A stretch of 64,000 bases of DNA from Chlamydiales bacterium (GTDB taxonomy: Bacteria > Chlamydiota > Chlamydiia > Chlamydiales > JAAKFR01), in the NCBI GenBank assembly GCA_022601535.1, contig JAJACK010000002.1:124001-188000 (forward strand). The letters run 5' to 3'. Every line of letters starts with the position of its first letter. Within the stretch, counting starts at the first letter, position 1. Positions 46,448 to 54,364 of the stretch are shown one piece after another. The notes beneath the pieces were generated by a model, which searched no databases, was not told the origin of the DNA, and saw only the letters and a program-made list of their open reading frames with translations. Made by a program: the position numbers and the translations under genes.

Positions 46448-47534
46448 ATGCATGCAAAAATTGAATCACATCGCCATCTTTGACGATATAGTCACGCCCT
46501 TCAGCGCGTAGCTTTCCAGCCTCTTTAGCACCTTGTCTTCCCTTACAATCGATCATATCTTGGTAGGAGATCACCTCAGCTCGGATAAACCCTTTTTGGA
46601 TATCGGTATGGATCTTCCCAGCGGCTTCCACAGCATTATCCCCTTCTTCAATTGTCCAAGCACGCGTTTCCACCTCTCCTGTTGTGAGATAGGTGATCAA
46701 GCCAAGCATATTAAAAGAGGCGTGTATCAAACGGTTGAGCCCCGTCTCTTCAAGCCCCAAACTCTGCAAGAATTCTAGTTGCTCTGACTGATCGAGTTCG
46801 GCCACTTCCGCTTCGATCTTTGCGCAGATTGAAATGACCGCATTCCCCTCTTTTTCTGCATATTCACGCACCTTTTGAACATGAATATTTTCCATTGAGG
46901 GAAGATCATTTTCAGAAACATTGGCTGCATAGAGCACTTTTTTCTGTGTGAGGAAGGGGTAAGGTTGCAGAAGTGCTTGCTCTTCAACAGAAAGATCAAG
47001 CGTACGTACAGAAAGATTTTTATCGAGATGGCTTCGCACTTTTTCAAGAACATCAACTGTTTCTTTAAGCTCCTTATTTCCCCTCGCTTGCTTCTCCACT
47101 TTTACCAAGATATTTTGTGCCGATTGAAGGTCTGCTAAAATAAGCTCGAGATTGATTGTTTCAATATCTTCAATTGGATCGATCTGACCTTCAACATGGA
47201 CAATATCGCTACTTTCAAAACAGCGAACCACATGGACAATTGCATCGGTTTGACGGATGTGAGCAAGAAATTGATTCCCTAAGCCCTCTCCTTGTGAAGC
47301 TCCCTTGACAAGTCCTGCAATATCGACAAATTGCATCGCGGCGTAGATGATTTGCTTACTTTGGCTCAATTGAGCTAGAACAGAAAGTCTCGGATCGAGA
47401 ACATCGACAACCCCCACATTGGGATCGATTGTACAAAAAGGGTAGTTCGAAGAGTCTGCTCCCGCTTTTGTCAGCGCATTAAAAAGCGTTGATTTTCCTA
47501 CATTTGGCAAACCAACAATCCCACATTCTAACAC
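46446..47534 (-). CDS. ychF: Redox-regulated ATPase/GTPase YchF (GTG start)
   Basis: 362 residues. G1 GLPNVGKSTLFNALT, TIDPNVGVV, G3 VDIAGLVKGASQGEGLGNQFL, the NxxE-type base-recognition segment (YAANVSEND), a coiled-coil insertion, and the C-terminal TGS domain ending GRDYIVKDGDVIQFLHA. YchF/OLA1 binds ribosomes and prefers ATP. The start is GTG at 47534, with GAGGAGGG just upstream inside the end of the previous gene. From memory, in Chlamydia it lies next to the sctU homologue; here two paralogous genes intervene. Confidence 0.95.
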   Translation of the reverse strand: MLECGIVGLPNVGKSTLFNALTKAGADSSNYPFCTIDPNVGVVDVLDPRLSVLAQLSQSKQIIYAAMQFVDIAGLVKGASQGEGLGNQFLAHIRQTDAIVHVVRCFESSDIVHVEGQIDPIEDIETINLELILADLQSAQNILVKVEKQARGNKELKETVDVLEKVRSHLDKNLSVRTLDLSVEEQALLQPYPFLTQKKVLYAANVSENDLPSMENIHVQKVREYAEKEGNAVISICAKIEAEVAELDQSEQLEFLQSLGLEETGLNRLIHASFNMLGLITYLTTGEVETRAWTIEEGDNAVEAAGKIHTDIQKGFIRAEVISYQDMIDCKGRQGAKEAGKLRAEGRDYIVKDGDVIQFLHA

Positions 47535-48410
47535 CTAACCCTCCTCGGTTTTTACGGTACCCATAAATAATTCTTTTTGATAAGAACGCTCTAGAGAAGA
47601 AGAGAAGAGGCGGTAAAAAGCGTCGGGGCCTGGCCTCCCTTCCCGCACATGGATTAGCCAATCCATCATTCCATCTGAGACTCCAGCTGTCACTGCCATG
47701 CATAGCATTTCAGTTGTTACTTTTTCTCCCTCAGAAAGGATAGATGCAAGCTCTTCTTCATCAAAATCATTTCGATTTTCAAAAAGACACTTAACAAAAG
47801 GATGTGCCTTCTCAAGACAATGATGGATCTTAACACCCTTACATTGAAGTTGTAGTGCGGCAGAAAGTGGTAAAGATCCTCTTTTATCATAAAGAGCTGC
47901 CAAACATCTCTCTGGAATATCACGATCAATTGCAATGTTGATGACTGCTGCTGAAATAGTTTCAGATTCTCTAATAAACCCGCAAATCTTCTCAATTGAA
48001 TCAGGACTCTCTTCTAGATGGAGCCTCGAAAAAAAATAGGTAAAAGGGCGCTCATCCATCGAAAGGTTTTCGAAACCTCCGACTGGAAAAACATTCAAAG
48101 AAAAAAGACATTTGATAATTAAGTAGGCATCAGGAGAAACATCTAACATATCGAAGGTGCGTGGGCTCACTTTAGCGCCACTTTCAACGAGGTTGAGAAA
48201 TGTTTGATAGGTTAATGGAATTTGACATTCGACTAAAACAAACTCTAGAATATCTTGTGGAATTAAGAAAGAGTACCCCCGACGAAGCATAGCATCAATC
48301 TCTTCAGAGGAGGTGTCTTCATTAACCCATCCTTCTAAAAGATAACTATTATCTGGTGATACTGAAAGCGTTCCAAATGAACCTGTAACTGAAGCAAGAC
48401 TTGGATCCAT
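47535..48410 (-). CDS. Unknown protein, paralogue of the 48458 gene (291 aa)
   Basis: No family is recognised. The protein looks helical and solenoid-like, with no signal peptide or membrane segment. It clearly resembles the upstream neighbour: the segment EGEKVTTEMLCMAVTAGVSD, then a W-L-I-H-V-R-x-G-x-P-G-x-D-A stretch, corresponds to EGEEATSEMIMMAISIGVSD and its continuation. INIAIDRDIPERCLAALYD matches INIALRKRVPNECIGYIEG. The N-terminus (MDPSLASVTGSFGTLSVSPD) is Ser/Thr-rich like T3SS signals. The stop abuts the ychF start. A promoter with the -10 9 bases before the ATG is seen. Its place beside sctU suggests, but does not show, a secreted or T3SS-linked role. Confidence 0.68.
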   Translation of the reverse strand: MDPSLASVTGSFGTLSVSPDNSYLLEGWVNEDTSSEEIDAMLRRGYSFLIPQDILEFVLVECQIPLTYQTFLNLVESGAKVSPRTFDMLDVSPDAYLIIKCLFSLNVFPVGGFENLSMDERPFTYFFSRLHLEESPDSIEKICGFIRESETISAAVINIAIDRDIPERCLAALYDKRGSLPLSAALQLQCKGVKIHHCLEKAHPFVKCLFENRNDFDEEELASILSEGEKVTTEMLCMAVTAGVSDGMMDWLIHVREGRPGPDAFYRLFSSSLERSYQKELFMGTVKTEEG

Positions 48411-48419
48411 AGGGAGAGG

Positions 48420-48449
48420 ATTTTAATCTGAATTCATAGATTTTATCAA
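48420..48449 (-). promoter_or_regulatory. Promoter of the 47535-48410 gene
   Basis: On the minus strand, TTGATA (48449-48444) and TAAAAT (48425-48420) are 18 bases apart. The ATG follows the -10 after 9 bases of pyrimidine-rich DNA with no Shine-Dalgarno, so the predicted leader is nearly absent. Confidence 0.55.
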
Positions 48450-48457
48450 GAAAGTTT

Positions 48458-49474
48458 CTAGGAGGGGTTGTATAGCAATTCTGATATTATCACTTCTTGG
48501 CCTGGACGATTTCCATAATGATACAGCTGATCTAACGCATCCCACCCCGGGAGACCATTTCGATCATAGATTAAAAACTCTATGACACGATCTGAAACTC
48601 CGATGCTAATGGCCATCATTATCATCTCTGATGTCGCTTCCTCTCCTTCGGGTAGTTTTTCCATAAGAGTCTCTTCATCTATGACACCTAAAGAGTCAAA
48701 AATATAATCTATAAAGGGATGAAATTCATCTTGAGGCAAGGAAGGGTCCTCTTCATCTAAACACAACAGCAGGTCGTAAGAAGGGCATTTTACAGGTAGC
48801 CTACCCTCGATGTATCCAATACATTCATTTGGCACTCTTTTACGCAAGGCAATATTTATCGCCTCAGGTGAGGAAATTTCTGGAACTCTATCAACAAGTT
48901 TTTTGAATAGTGTAATAAATATAGCAGATGGATCGAAATATTGAGAAAGATTAAAAAGAAAGCCAACGAGCGTTTCTTCGCTTATATCTCCTCTTCTTAT
49001 ACGGAGTAAATGGGCAAGAAGTTTGTCCAATTCACTATTGCAGCCTGCATACTTTATTTGTTCATCCACTGAAACAGGAAACCCCTCCAATTGACAGAGC
49101 TCTTTAAATGTCTTAAAAGAACATCTTAGTGTAAGAGCGTGCTCAATCCGATCTGGATAAATCTCTTTCCCATCCATTAGATACTCTATAATTGAATCAA
49201 TTTCTTGATTTACAGAAAGATATCTCAACATTGGATAGATAGAGGGATCTATTTCAGACCCCCCTTCAACTAACCTTATAAATAAGGAATAAGAGATTGG
49301 AATTTGAGCCCTAAGAACCTCTTTTAACGTATTTATTGAAATCTGGTATCCACGATCCAGTTTCATAAGAAGGTCCCCCTCTAATCTGCACTCCCCTAAA
49401 AAATCTTCTACAAGTGGTACAGGTTGAGGTAAAGAGAGCTGATGCAAAGGTAAATTAGCTGAAATAGAAGACAT
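48458..49474 (-). CDS. Unknown protein, paralogue of the 47535 gene (338 aa)
   Basis: Soluble-looking and helical, with no recognised family; it is related to the next gene downstream, most clearly in the C-terminal ~120 residues. I place the start at the ATG at 49474 (MSSISANLPLHQ). The frame also has an ATG at 49483, but that codon overlaps a good -10 (CATAAT, 18 bases from TTGAAA). Starting at 49474 leaves a 7-base gap as in other genes here. The Ser/Pro-rich N-terminus fits a T3SS signal (inference). It is divergent from sctU, 103 bases away, and has its own promoter. Confidence 0.65.
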   Translation of the reverse strand: MSSISANLPLHQLSLPQPVPLVEDFLGECRLEGDLLMKLDRGYQISINTLKEVLRAQIPISYSLFIRLVEGGSEIDPSIYPMLRYLSVNQEIDSIIEYLMDGKEIYPDRIEHALTLRCSFKTFKELCQLEGFPVSVDEQIKYAGCNSELDKLLAHLLRIRRGDISEETLVGFLFNLSQYFDPSAIFITLFKKLVDRVPEISSPEAINIALRKRVPNECIGYIEGRLPVKCPSYDLLLCLDEEDPSLPQDEFHPFIDYIFDSLGVIDEETLMEKLPEGEEATSEMIMMAISIGVSDRVIEFLIYDRNGLPGWDALDQLYHYGNRPGQEVIISELLYNPS

Positions 49475-49481
49475 ACAAAAC

Positions 49482-49511
49482 ATTATGCATGATAGACTTG
49501 TGATTTTTCAA
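49482..49511 (-). promoter_or_regulatory. Promoter of the 48458-49474 gene
   Basis: TTGAAA (complement of 49506-49511) and CATAAT (complement of 49482-49487) are 18 bases apart. The ATG at 49474 lies 7 bases after the -10; there is no Shine-Dalgarno. Confidence 0.5.
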
Positions 49512-49540
49512 GAAAATTCACCTCTACTCACGCTATTTTT

Positions 49541-49569
49541 TTGCGTAACTTCCTAAAATAAGTTATAGT
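49541..49569 (+). promoter_or_regulatory. Promoter of the sctU-sctV-sctW operon, leaderless layout
   Basis: TTGCGT (49541-49546) and TATAGT (49564-49569) are 17 bases apart. The sctU ATG at 49578 follows after only 8 bases, CACCTCCT, which is pyrimidine-rich and cannot act as a Shine-Dalgarno. The expected transcription start falls at or one base before the ATG. Confidence 0.55.
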
Positions 49570-49577
49570 CACCTCCT

Positions 49578-50630
49578 ATGTCAGAGAAGACCGAAAAGGC
49601 AACCCCGAAAAAATTGAAAGATGCCCGTAAAAAGGGGCAGGTTGCTAAGTCACAAGATTTTCCCTCAGCCCTCACCTTTATCACGGGGCTGGCCATCACG
49701 CTCGCTTTGGCTGGATATCTCAAAAACCAATTGGGAGGCTTTTTACTTCAGGTTTTTACAGTCGCTCCAAGCATAGATGTTGCCGAAACAGGGGGCTATT
49801 TTATCAATCAAATGCTCTGGGTGATTTTAAGAGCCTCTCTCCCGATCGCTGTTGCTGTGATGATTGTGGGAGGGATTGTCACTTTCCTCACCGTCGGCCC
49901 CACGTTTGCTGTTGAGGTATTTAAGCCTGATATTAAAAAATTTAATATCGTTCAAAACTTGAAGCAGAAGTTTAAGATGAAAACATTCATCGAGCTTGTG
50001 AAATCGGTTCTTAAAATTGCAGGTGCTGCTTTTTTGATCTATCGTATTATCATGCACCACCTTGGAGATATCACAGCCGCTGTTGGTATTCCAACGACTG
50101 TCACAGCCCTTCTGTTCAAGTCTATCCTCCTTCAAATTGCAATTACAATTGGAGTCTACTTTTCACTGATTGCTGTCGCTGATCTGGTCTATCAACGGAT
50201 GAATTTTGCCAAAGAGATGAAGATGGAGAAATTCGAGGTGAAGCAAGAGTATAAAGATACAGAGGGAAATCCTGAAATTAAAGGAAAAAGAAAGCAGATT
50301 GCCCAAGAGATCGCCTATGACGAGGGCACAGCGCAGATCAAGCGAGCTAAAACGGTGGTGACCAACCCTCACGATGTCGCTGTCGCTGTCGGTTATGAGC
50401 CTGAAAATTATAAAGCTCCTTGGATTGTTGCAATGGGACAAAACAAACAGGCTGAAATGATTATTGCTGCTGCAGAGAAATATGGAATCCCTATAATGAG
50501 AAACATTCCTCTGGCACATGAGTTGCTAGAAGATGGTGAGGTAAATAAATTTATCCCTGAATCAACGTATGATGCGATTGGTGAGATCTTGCTCTACCTC
50601 GCATCGCTAAACCCTGAAGAGGAAATTTAA
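49578..50630 (+). CDS. sctU: Type III secretion export-gate switch protein SctU (YscU/FlhB family)
   Basis: 350 residues. The N-terminus MSEKTEKATPKKLKDARKKG is the canonical family start and fixes the ATG. Four membrane helices span about 30-205, then the cytosolic domain. The autocleavage site reads NPHD (residues 263-266) in place of the common NPTH: the Asn-Pro pair that performs cleavage is kept, but the next two residues differ. APWIVAMGQNKQAEMIIAAAEKYGIPIMRNIPLAHELL follows in this domain as usual. SctU switches substrate class during injectisome assembly. It is the first gene of sctU-sctV-sctW-chaperone-malQ. Confidence 0.94.
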   Translation: MSEKTEKATPKKLKDARKKGQVAKSQDFPSALTFITGLAITLALAGYLKNQLGGFLLQVFTVAPSIDVAETGGYFINQMLWVILRASLPIAVAVMIVGGIVTFLTVGPTFAVEVFKPDIKKFNIVQNLKQKFKMKTFIELVKSVLKIAGAAFLIYRIIMHHLGDITAAVGIPTTVTALLFKSILLQIAITIGVYFSLIAVADLVYQRMNFAKEMKMEKFEVKQEYKDTEGNPEIKGKRKQIAQEIAYDEGTAQIKRAKTVVTNPHDVAVAVGYEPENYKAPWIVAMGQNKQAEMIIAAAEKYGIPIMRNIPLAHELLEDGEVNKFIPESTYDAIGEILLYLASLNPEEEI

Positions 50631-50633
50631 GTA

Positions 50634-52754
50634 GTGGCTGGCAAACGGGGCGGTTTTTTTAGCACAAGCAATGCGCTCAAGATCATGAATCAGTCGAGCG
50701 ACTTCATCCTGGCATTTTGGATTATCTGTGTCATTGTCATCATCGTCCTTCCTGTTCCTCCTCCAGTTATCGACCTTCTTCTTACATTCAATTTAACGGC
50801 AGCTGTCGGAATTTTGATGGTTGCTCTCTATATTCCAAGCGCCATTCATCTCTCGATGTTCCCGGCAATGCTCCTTGTGACTACGATTTTCCGCCTTGGA
50901 GTAAATATTGCTACAACCCGCCAAGTGCTTCTCCACGCCTATGCTGGGGAGATTATTCATGCGTTTGGTGAATTTGTTGTCGGTGGAAACTATGTTGTCG
51001 GTTTTGTCATCTTTTTAATCATCACAATTGTCCAGTTTATTGTGGTGACCAAAGGAGCTGAGCGGGTGGCTGAAGTTGCGGCAAGATTCCGCTTAGATGC
51101 GATGCCAGGAAAACAGATGTCCATCGATGCCGATATGCGTGCCGGTGTGATCGATGCAAATGTCGCTCGAGAAAAACGTGCTCTTATCCAAAAAGAGAGT
51201 GAACTCTATGGAGCAATGGACGGGGCGATGAAATTCGTCAAGGGAGATGTGATTGCAGGAATCGTGATTGCATTTATCAACATTGTTGGAGGATTAATCA
51301 TTGGGGTAATGATCCATAAAATGACGATTGGACAAGCAGCACGGGTCTACACTCTTCTCTCGATTGGGGATGGTCTTGTCACACAAATCCCCTCTCTTAT
51401 CATCTCTCTAACAGCGGGTCTTGTCACCACGCGTGTTTCAAGTGACGACAAAAACTCCAATATTGGTCGAGAAATTTCAAACCAGATCTTAAGGGAACCT
51501 CGAGCCCTTTTCTTGGCAGCTCTTTGTACATTTGGACTTGGCCTTTTTAAAGGATTTCCGATCTGGACCTTCACATTTTTAGCTCTTCTTTTAGCTGGAA
51601 GTGGTTTTGTGGTCTTGAGAAAAAAGCAAAGAGCTCAATTGCGTGCAACAACAGGGGGTGGCACGATTGAAACCGACGTCGAAGGACACTCCGTAGTTGG
51701 AGGAACAACCGAAGAGTACGCTCTTACCCTCCCGGTGATCTTAGAACTCGGCTCTTCTCTTTCGGTGATTGCAACAAAAGCCCCTAAAGGAGAGGAGCGG
51801 CTAGTCGAAGAACTCATTCCTAAGATGCGGCAGGCTCTCTATCAAGATTTAGGAATTCGTTATCCTGGTGTCCACGTGAGAACAGACTCCCCTACACTTG
51901 GGGCTGAAGAGTATGCCATTTTCCTCAATGAAGTTCCGGTAATTCGAGGAAAAATCCCTTCAAGACACCTACTGACAAATGAAACAGAAGAGAATCTCCG
52001 CCGCTATAACCTTCCCTTTACAAGCTATAAAAATGCCTCAGGTCTTCCTGCTCTTTGGGTCGATATCAAATACATGCCTGTCATGTCCCGTGCAGGAATT
52101 AAATTTTGGAAACCTCTTGAAGTGGTGATCCTTCACCTCTCTTACTTCTTTAGAATCAATGGACAAGAATTTGTTGGTGTGCAAGAAGTGCGGGCGATGC
52201 TCTCCTTTATGGAAAGCTCATTCCCCGATCTGATCAAAGAGGTAACCCGCCTCGTCCCACTGCAAAAATTAACAGAGATTTTCCGACGCTTAATTCAAGA
52301 GCAAATTTCGATCAAAGATCTTCGTACAATCATGGAGTCGTTGAGCGAATGGGCTCAAACAGAAAAAGACACCGTTCTTTTAACCGAATATATCCGCTCC
52401 TCCCTGAAGCGGTATATTACCAACAAATATTCTCAAGGGCAGTCGAACATCTCGGTCTATCTTCTCGATCCTGAAATTGAAGAACTTGTTCGAGGGGCGA
52501 TCAAACAGACATCGGCAGGTTCTTACCTTGCACTAGACCCCGACTCTGTCAATACAATCTTGAAATCAATGCGAAATGTCATCACTCCCACACCGCCGGG
52601 AGGACAGCCTCCTGTGCTTTTAACTGCGATCGATGTACGCCGTTTTTGTAGAAAATTAATTGAAACAGAATTTCCCGATATTGCTGTTATCTCTTACCAA
52701 GAAGTTCTGCCTGAAGTGAGAATCCAGCCACTTGGAAGGATTCAACTCACTTAA
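50634..52754 (+). CDS. sctV: Type III secretion major export apparatus protein SctV (LcrD/FlhA family)
   Basis: 706 residues, normal for the family. About eight membrane helices lie in residues 20-330. The FHIPEP-type segment FRLDAMPGKQMSIDADMRAG is intact, and the ~360-residue cytosolic domain forms the nonameric export ring, ending VLPEVRIQPLGRIQLT. It forms the export gate together with SctU and binds chaperone-effector complexes. The start is GTG at 50634, 3 bases after the sctU stop, following GAGGAAATTTAA. Confidence 0.96.
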   Translation: MAGKRGGFFSTSNALKIMNQSSDFILAFWIICVIVIIVLPVPPPVIDLLLTFNLTAAVGILMVALYIPSAIHLSMFPAMLLVTTIFRLGVNIATTRQVLLHAYAGEIIHAFGEFVVGGNYVVGFVIFLIITIVQFIVVTKGAERVAEVAARFRLDAMPGKQMSIDADMRAGVIDANVAREKRALIQKESELYGAMDGAMKFVKGDVIAGIVIAFINIVGGLIIGVMIHKMTIGQAARVYTLLSIGDGLVTQIPSLIISLTAGLVTTRVSSDDKNSNIGREISNQILREPRALFLAALCTFGLGLFKGFPIWTFTFLALLLAGSGFVVLRKKQRAQLRATTGGGTIETDVEGHSVVGGTTEEYALTLPVILELGSSLSVIATKAPKGEERLVEELIPKMRQALYQDLGIRYPGVHVRTDSPTLGAEEYAIFLNEVPVIRGKIPSRHLLTNETEENLRRYNLPFTSYKNASGLPALWVDIKYMPVMSRAGIKFWKPLEVVILHLSYFFRINGQEFVGVQEVRAMLSFMESSFPDLIKEVTRLVPLQKLTEIFRRLIQEQISIKDLRTIMESLSEWAQTEKDTVLLTEYIRSSLKRYITNKYSQGQSNISVYLLDPEIEELVRGAIKQTSAGSYLALDPDSVNTILKSMRNVITPTPPGGQPPVLLTAIDVRRFCRKLIETEFPDIAVISYQEVLPEVRIQPLGRIQLT

Positions 52755-52771
52755 AACGATGAGGGAGGGGG

Positions 52772-53905
52772 ATGTCACAGCCGATTCCGATCAATTTAGC
52801 TTCACTTGAGATGAAGGCAGGCCTTGCAGAGACCAAGGAAGAAATTGCACAACAAGTGACTTCTGAAGATCGCTTTCAAGCTGATGCTGAAGAGGCTTAC
52901 AATGCGATGGCAGCAGCCAGAAGCTCGCAAAAAAATGAGCGATTTAAAACACTCAATCAAAGAATAATCAAACCGGAAGGGAAAGATGATGATCAAGAGG
53001 TTGAAAAAGTTGAAGCTGCAGGAGAGAAAAAAGAGGAAGATCTTGCCCAGAGCTTCCAAAAGAAAAATTCCGAGCTCTCGCTAGGTAAACTCAACGCTTT
53101 AAAAGAAAAACTCCACAACGATTCAACAGAAGAAGAGATCTATACGGCTGTCTTAAAAACCTTTGAAGACCCAACTCTTGCTGATGAAGCATTTGAATTC
53201 CTAGAGCGAGCTTCAACAGGAGAGCTCAAAGAAAAAGTTTCTGCTGTCCACACACTACTCAAGCAAGAAAAAGGGCGAGAGATCATTGCTGGTCGCAATA
53301 TCGATGGCGTTGCAAAAGATTATGCAACCTCCTTAGGCTCTTCTGCAACTTCTTTGCGCAATCTCTACCGTGATGTGACAGGTGATCCCAAAGGGCACGA
53401 AGCGTTATTTGAAGAGCTTGCCTCTAAATATCCGTTTGACGAGCTAAAGGATGTTGTCGCCTTCCTTCTCAAAGGGATGGGGTACGATATGAAATCAAAA
53501 GGGCCTTCCATTCAAACACCTGAGCTTATGCGCCTCATGGAAGAGGTTCGGAACCTTCAATCAATCCTTTGGGTCTACCTCTTTTTTAAAGGGCGATCTG
53601 AGAGCATTAAAACCCGATTTGAAAGAGAAGAGCTCGATTACCCAGAGACACTCAACTTTGAAATATTAGCTAAAACATTTATGAAAATCGTAAAAGAGCG
53701 CTACCCTTCAGCGATGAAAATCCTCAAAGAAACGAGTACCCTGGGTCTTGTCTATGATGAAGAGAAAGCGATTATCTTATCCCAATTTCGAGATGCAATC
53801 CGTGGAATTTCTCCTCGAGCCTATAAATCAGATAAGCACCGGCAAGATTTACTTCTCGCTTTGATTGAAACATTAGAGCAACTTGAAGAGGAGGAGGAAG
53901 AGTAG
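52772..53905 (+). CDS. sctW: T3SS gatekeeper SctW (CopN/YopN family)
   Basis: 377 residues with the YopN/MxiC/CopN layout: a polar N-terminal chaperone-binding and secretion region (1-95), then three helical X-bundle domains. Recognisable are NSELSLGKLNALKEKL, AFEFLERASTGELKEKV and LRNLYRDVTGDP. It plugs the secretion channel until host contact; in Chlamydia it is also exported. GGGAGGGGG precedes the ATG. The chaperone gene starts immediately after its stop, the order remembered for copN and Scc1. Confidence 0.9.
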   Translation: MSQPIPINLASLEMKAGLAETKEEIAQQVTSEDRFQADAEEAYNAMAAARSSQKNERFKTLNQRIIKPEGKDDDQEVEKVEAAGEKKEEDLAQSFQKKNSELSLGKLNALKEKLHNDSTEEEIYTAVLKTFEDPTLADEAFEFLERASTGELKEKVSAVHTLLKQEKGREIIAGRNIDGVAKDYATSLGSSATSLRNLYRDVTGDPKGHEALFEELASKYPFDELKDVVAFLLKGMGYDMKSKGPSIQTPELMRLMEEVRNLQSILWVYLFFKGRSESIKTRFEREELDYPETLNFEILAKTFMKIVKERYPSAMKILKETSTLGLVYDEEKAIILSQFRDAIRGISPRAYKSDKHRQDLLLALIETLEQLEEEEEE

Positions 53906-54364
53906 ATGAAGGTTTATGAAGACTTGATCCAAGATCTCGGTAAAGAGATGGGAATTTCACTTAAAAGCTCATCCAAGCAGAGTTGTTGTCTTAACATCAA
54001 AGAAGGACAATTCGATGTATACATCGACTTAGATCACACAGGAGAGCAAATCCTTCTCGGTGCCTACCTCGGAGATGTTCCACCAGGGTCGTACCGCACC
54101 CAAATTTTTGAGGCCGCACTAAAAGCAAATGGCGTTGCAACTTCCCCTCGAGGAACACTTGCTTTTAGCGAGAAAAAAAATAAGCTCGTTCTCTTTCAAA
54201 CTTTTCCAATCACCCACCTCAACCCTCAAAAGCTACACGCCTATCTAAACCTCTTTTTGACACATGCAAAAGTGTGGGTTGCTTCACTTGAAAGTCAAAT
54301 TGTCCCAGAGATTGAGACAGAACAATCACAACCAAAAAGTAGCGGAATGCTCGGGATGCAATAG
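53906..54364 (+). CDS. scc1: T3SS class I chaperone, SycE/CesT family
   Basis: 152 residues, acidic and small. The CesT/SycE alpha-beta fold is suggested by the N-terminal DLIQDLGKEMGISL helix, a strand pair CCLNIKEGQFDVYIDLD, GEQILLGAYLGDVPPG, and the C-terminal helix LHAYLNLFLTHAKVW. It starts on the base after the sctW stop, so it should be the gatekeeper's secretion chaperone, matching Scc1 next to copN in Chlamydia. malQ starts on the base after its stop. The family call is good; the partner is inferred from context. Confidence 0.78.
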   Translation: MKVYEDLIQDLGKEMGISLKSSSKQSCCLNIKEGQFDVYIDLDHTGEQILLGAYLGDVPPGSYRTQIFEAALKANGVATSPRGTLAFSEKKNKLVLFQTFPITHLNPQKLHAYLNLFLTHAKVWVASLESQIVPEIETEQSQPKSSGMLGMQ

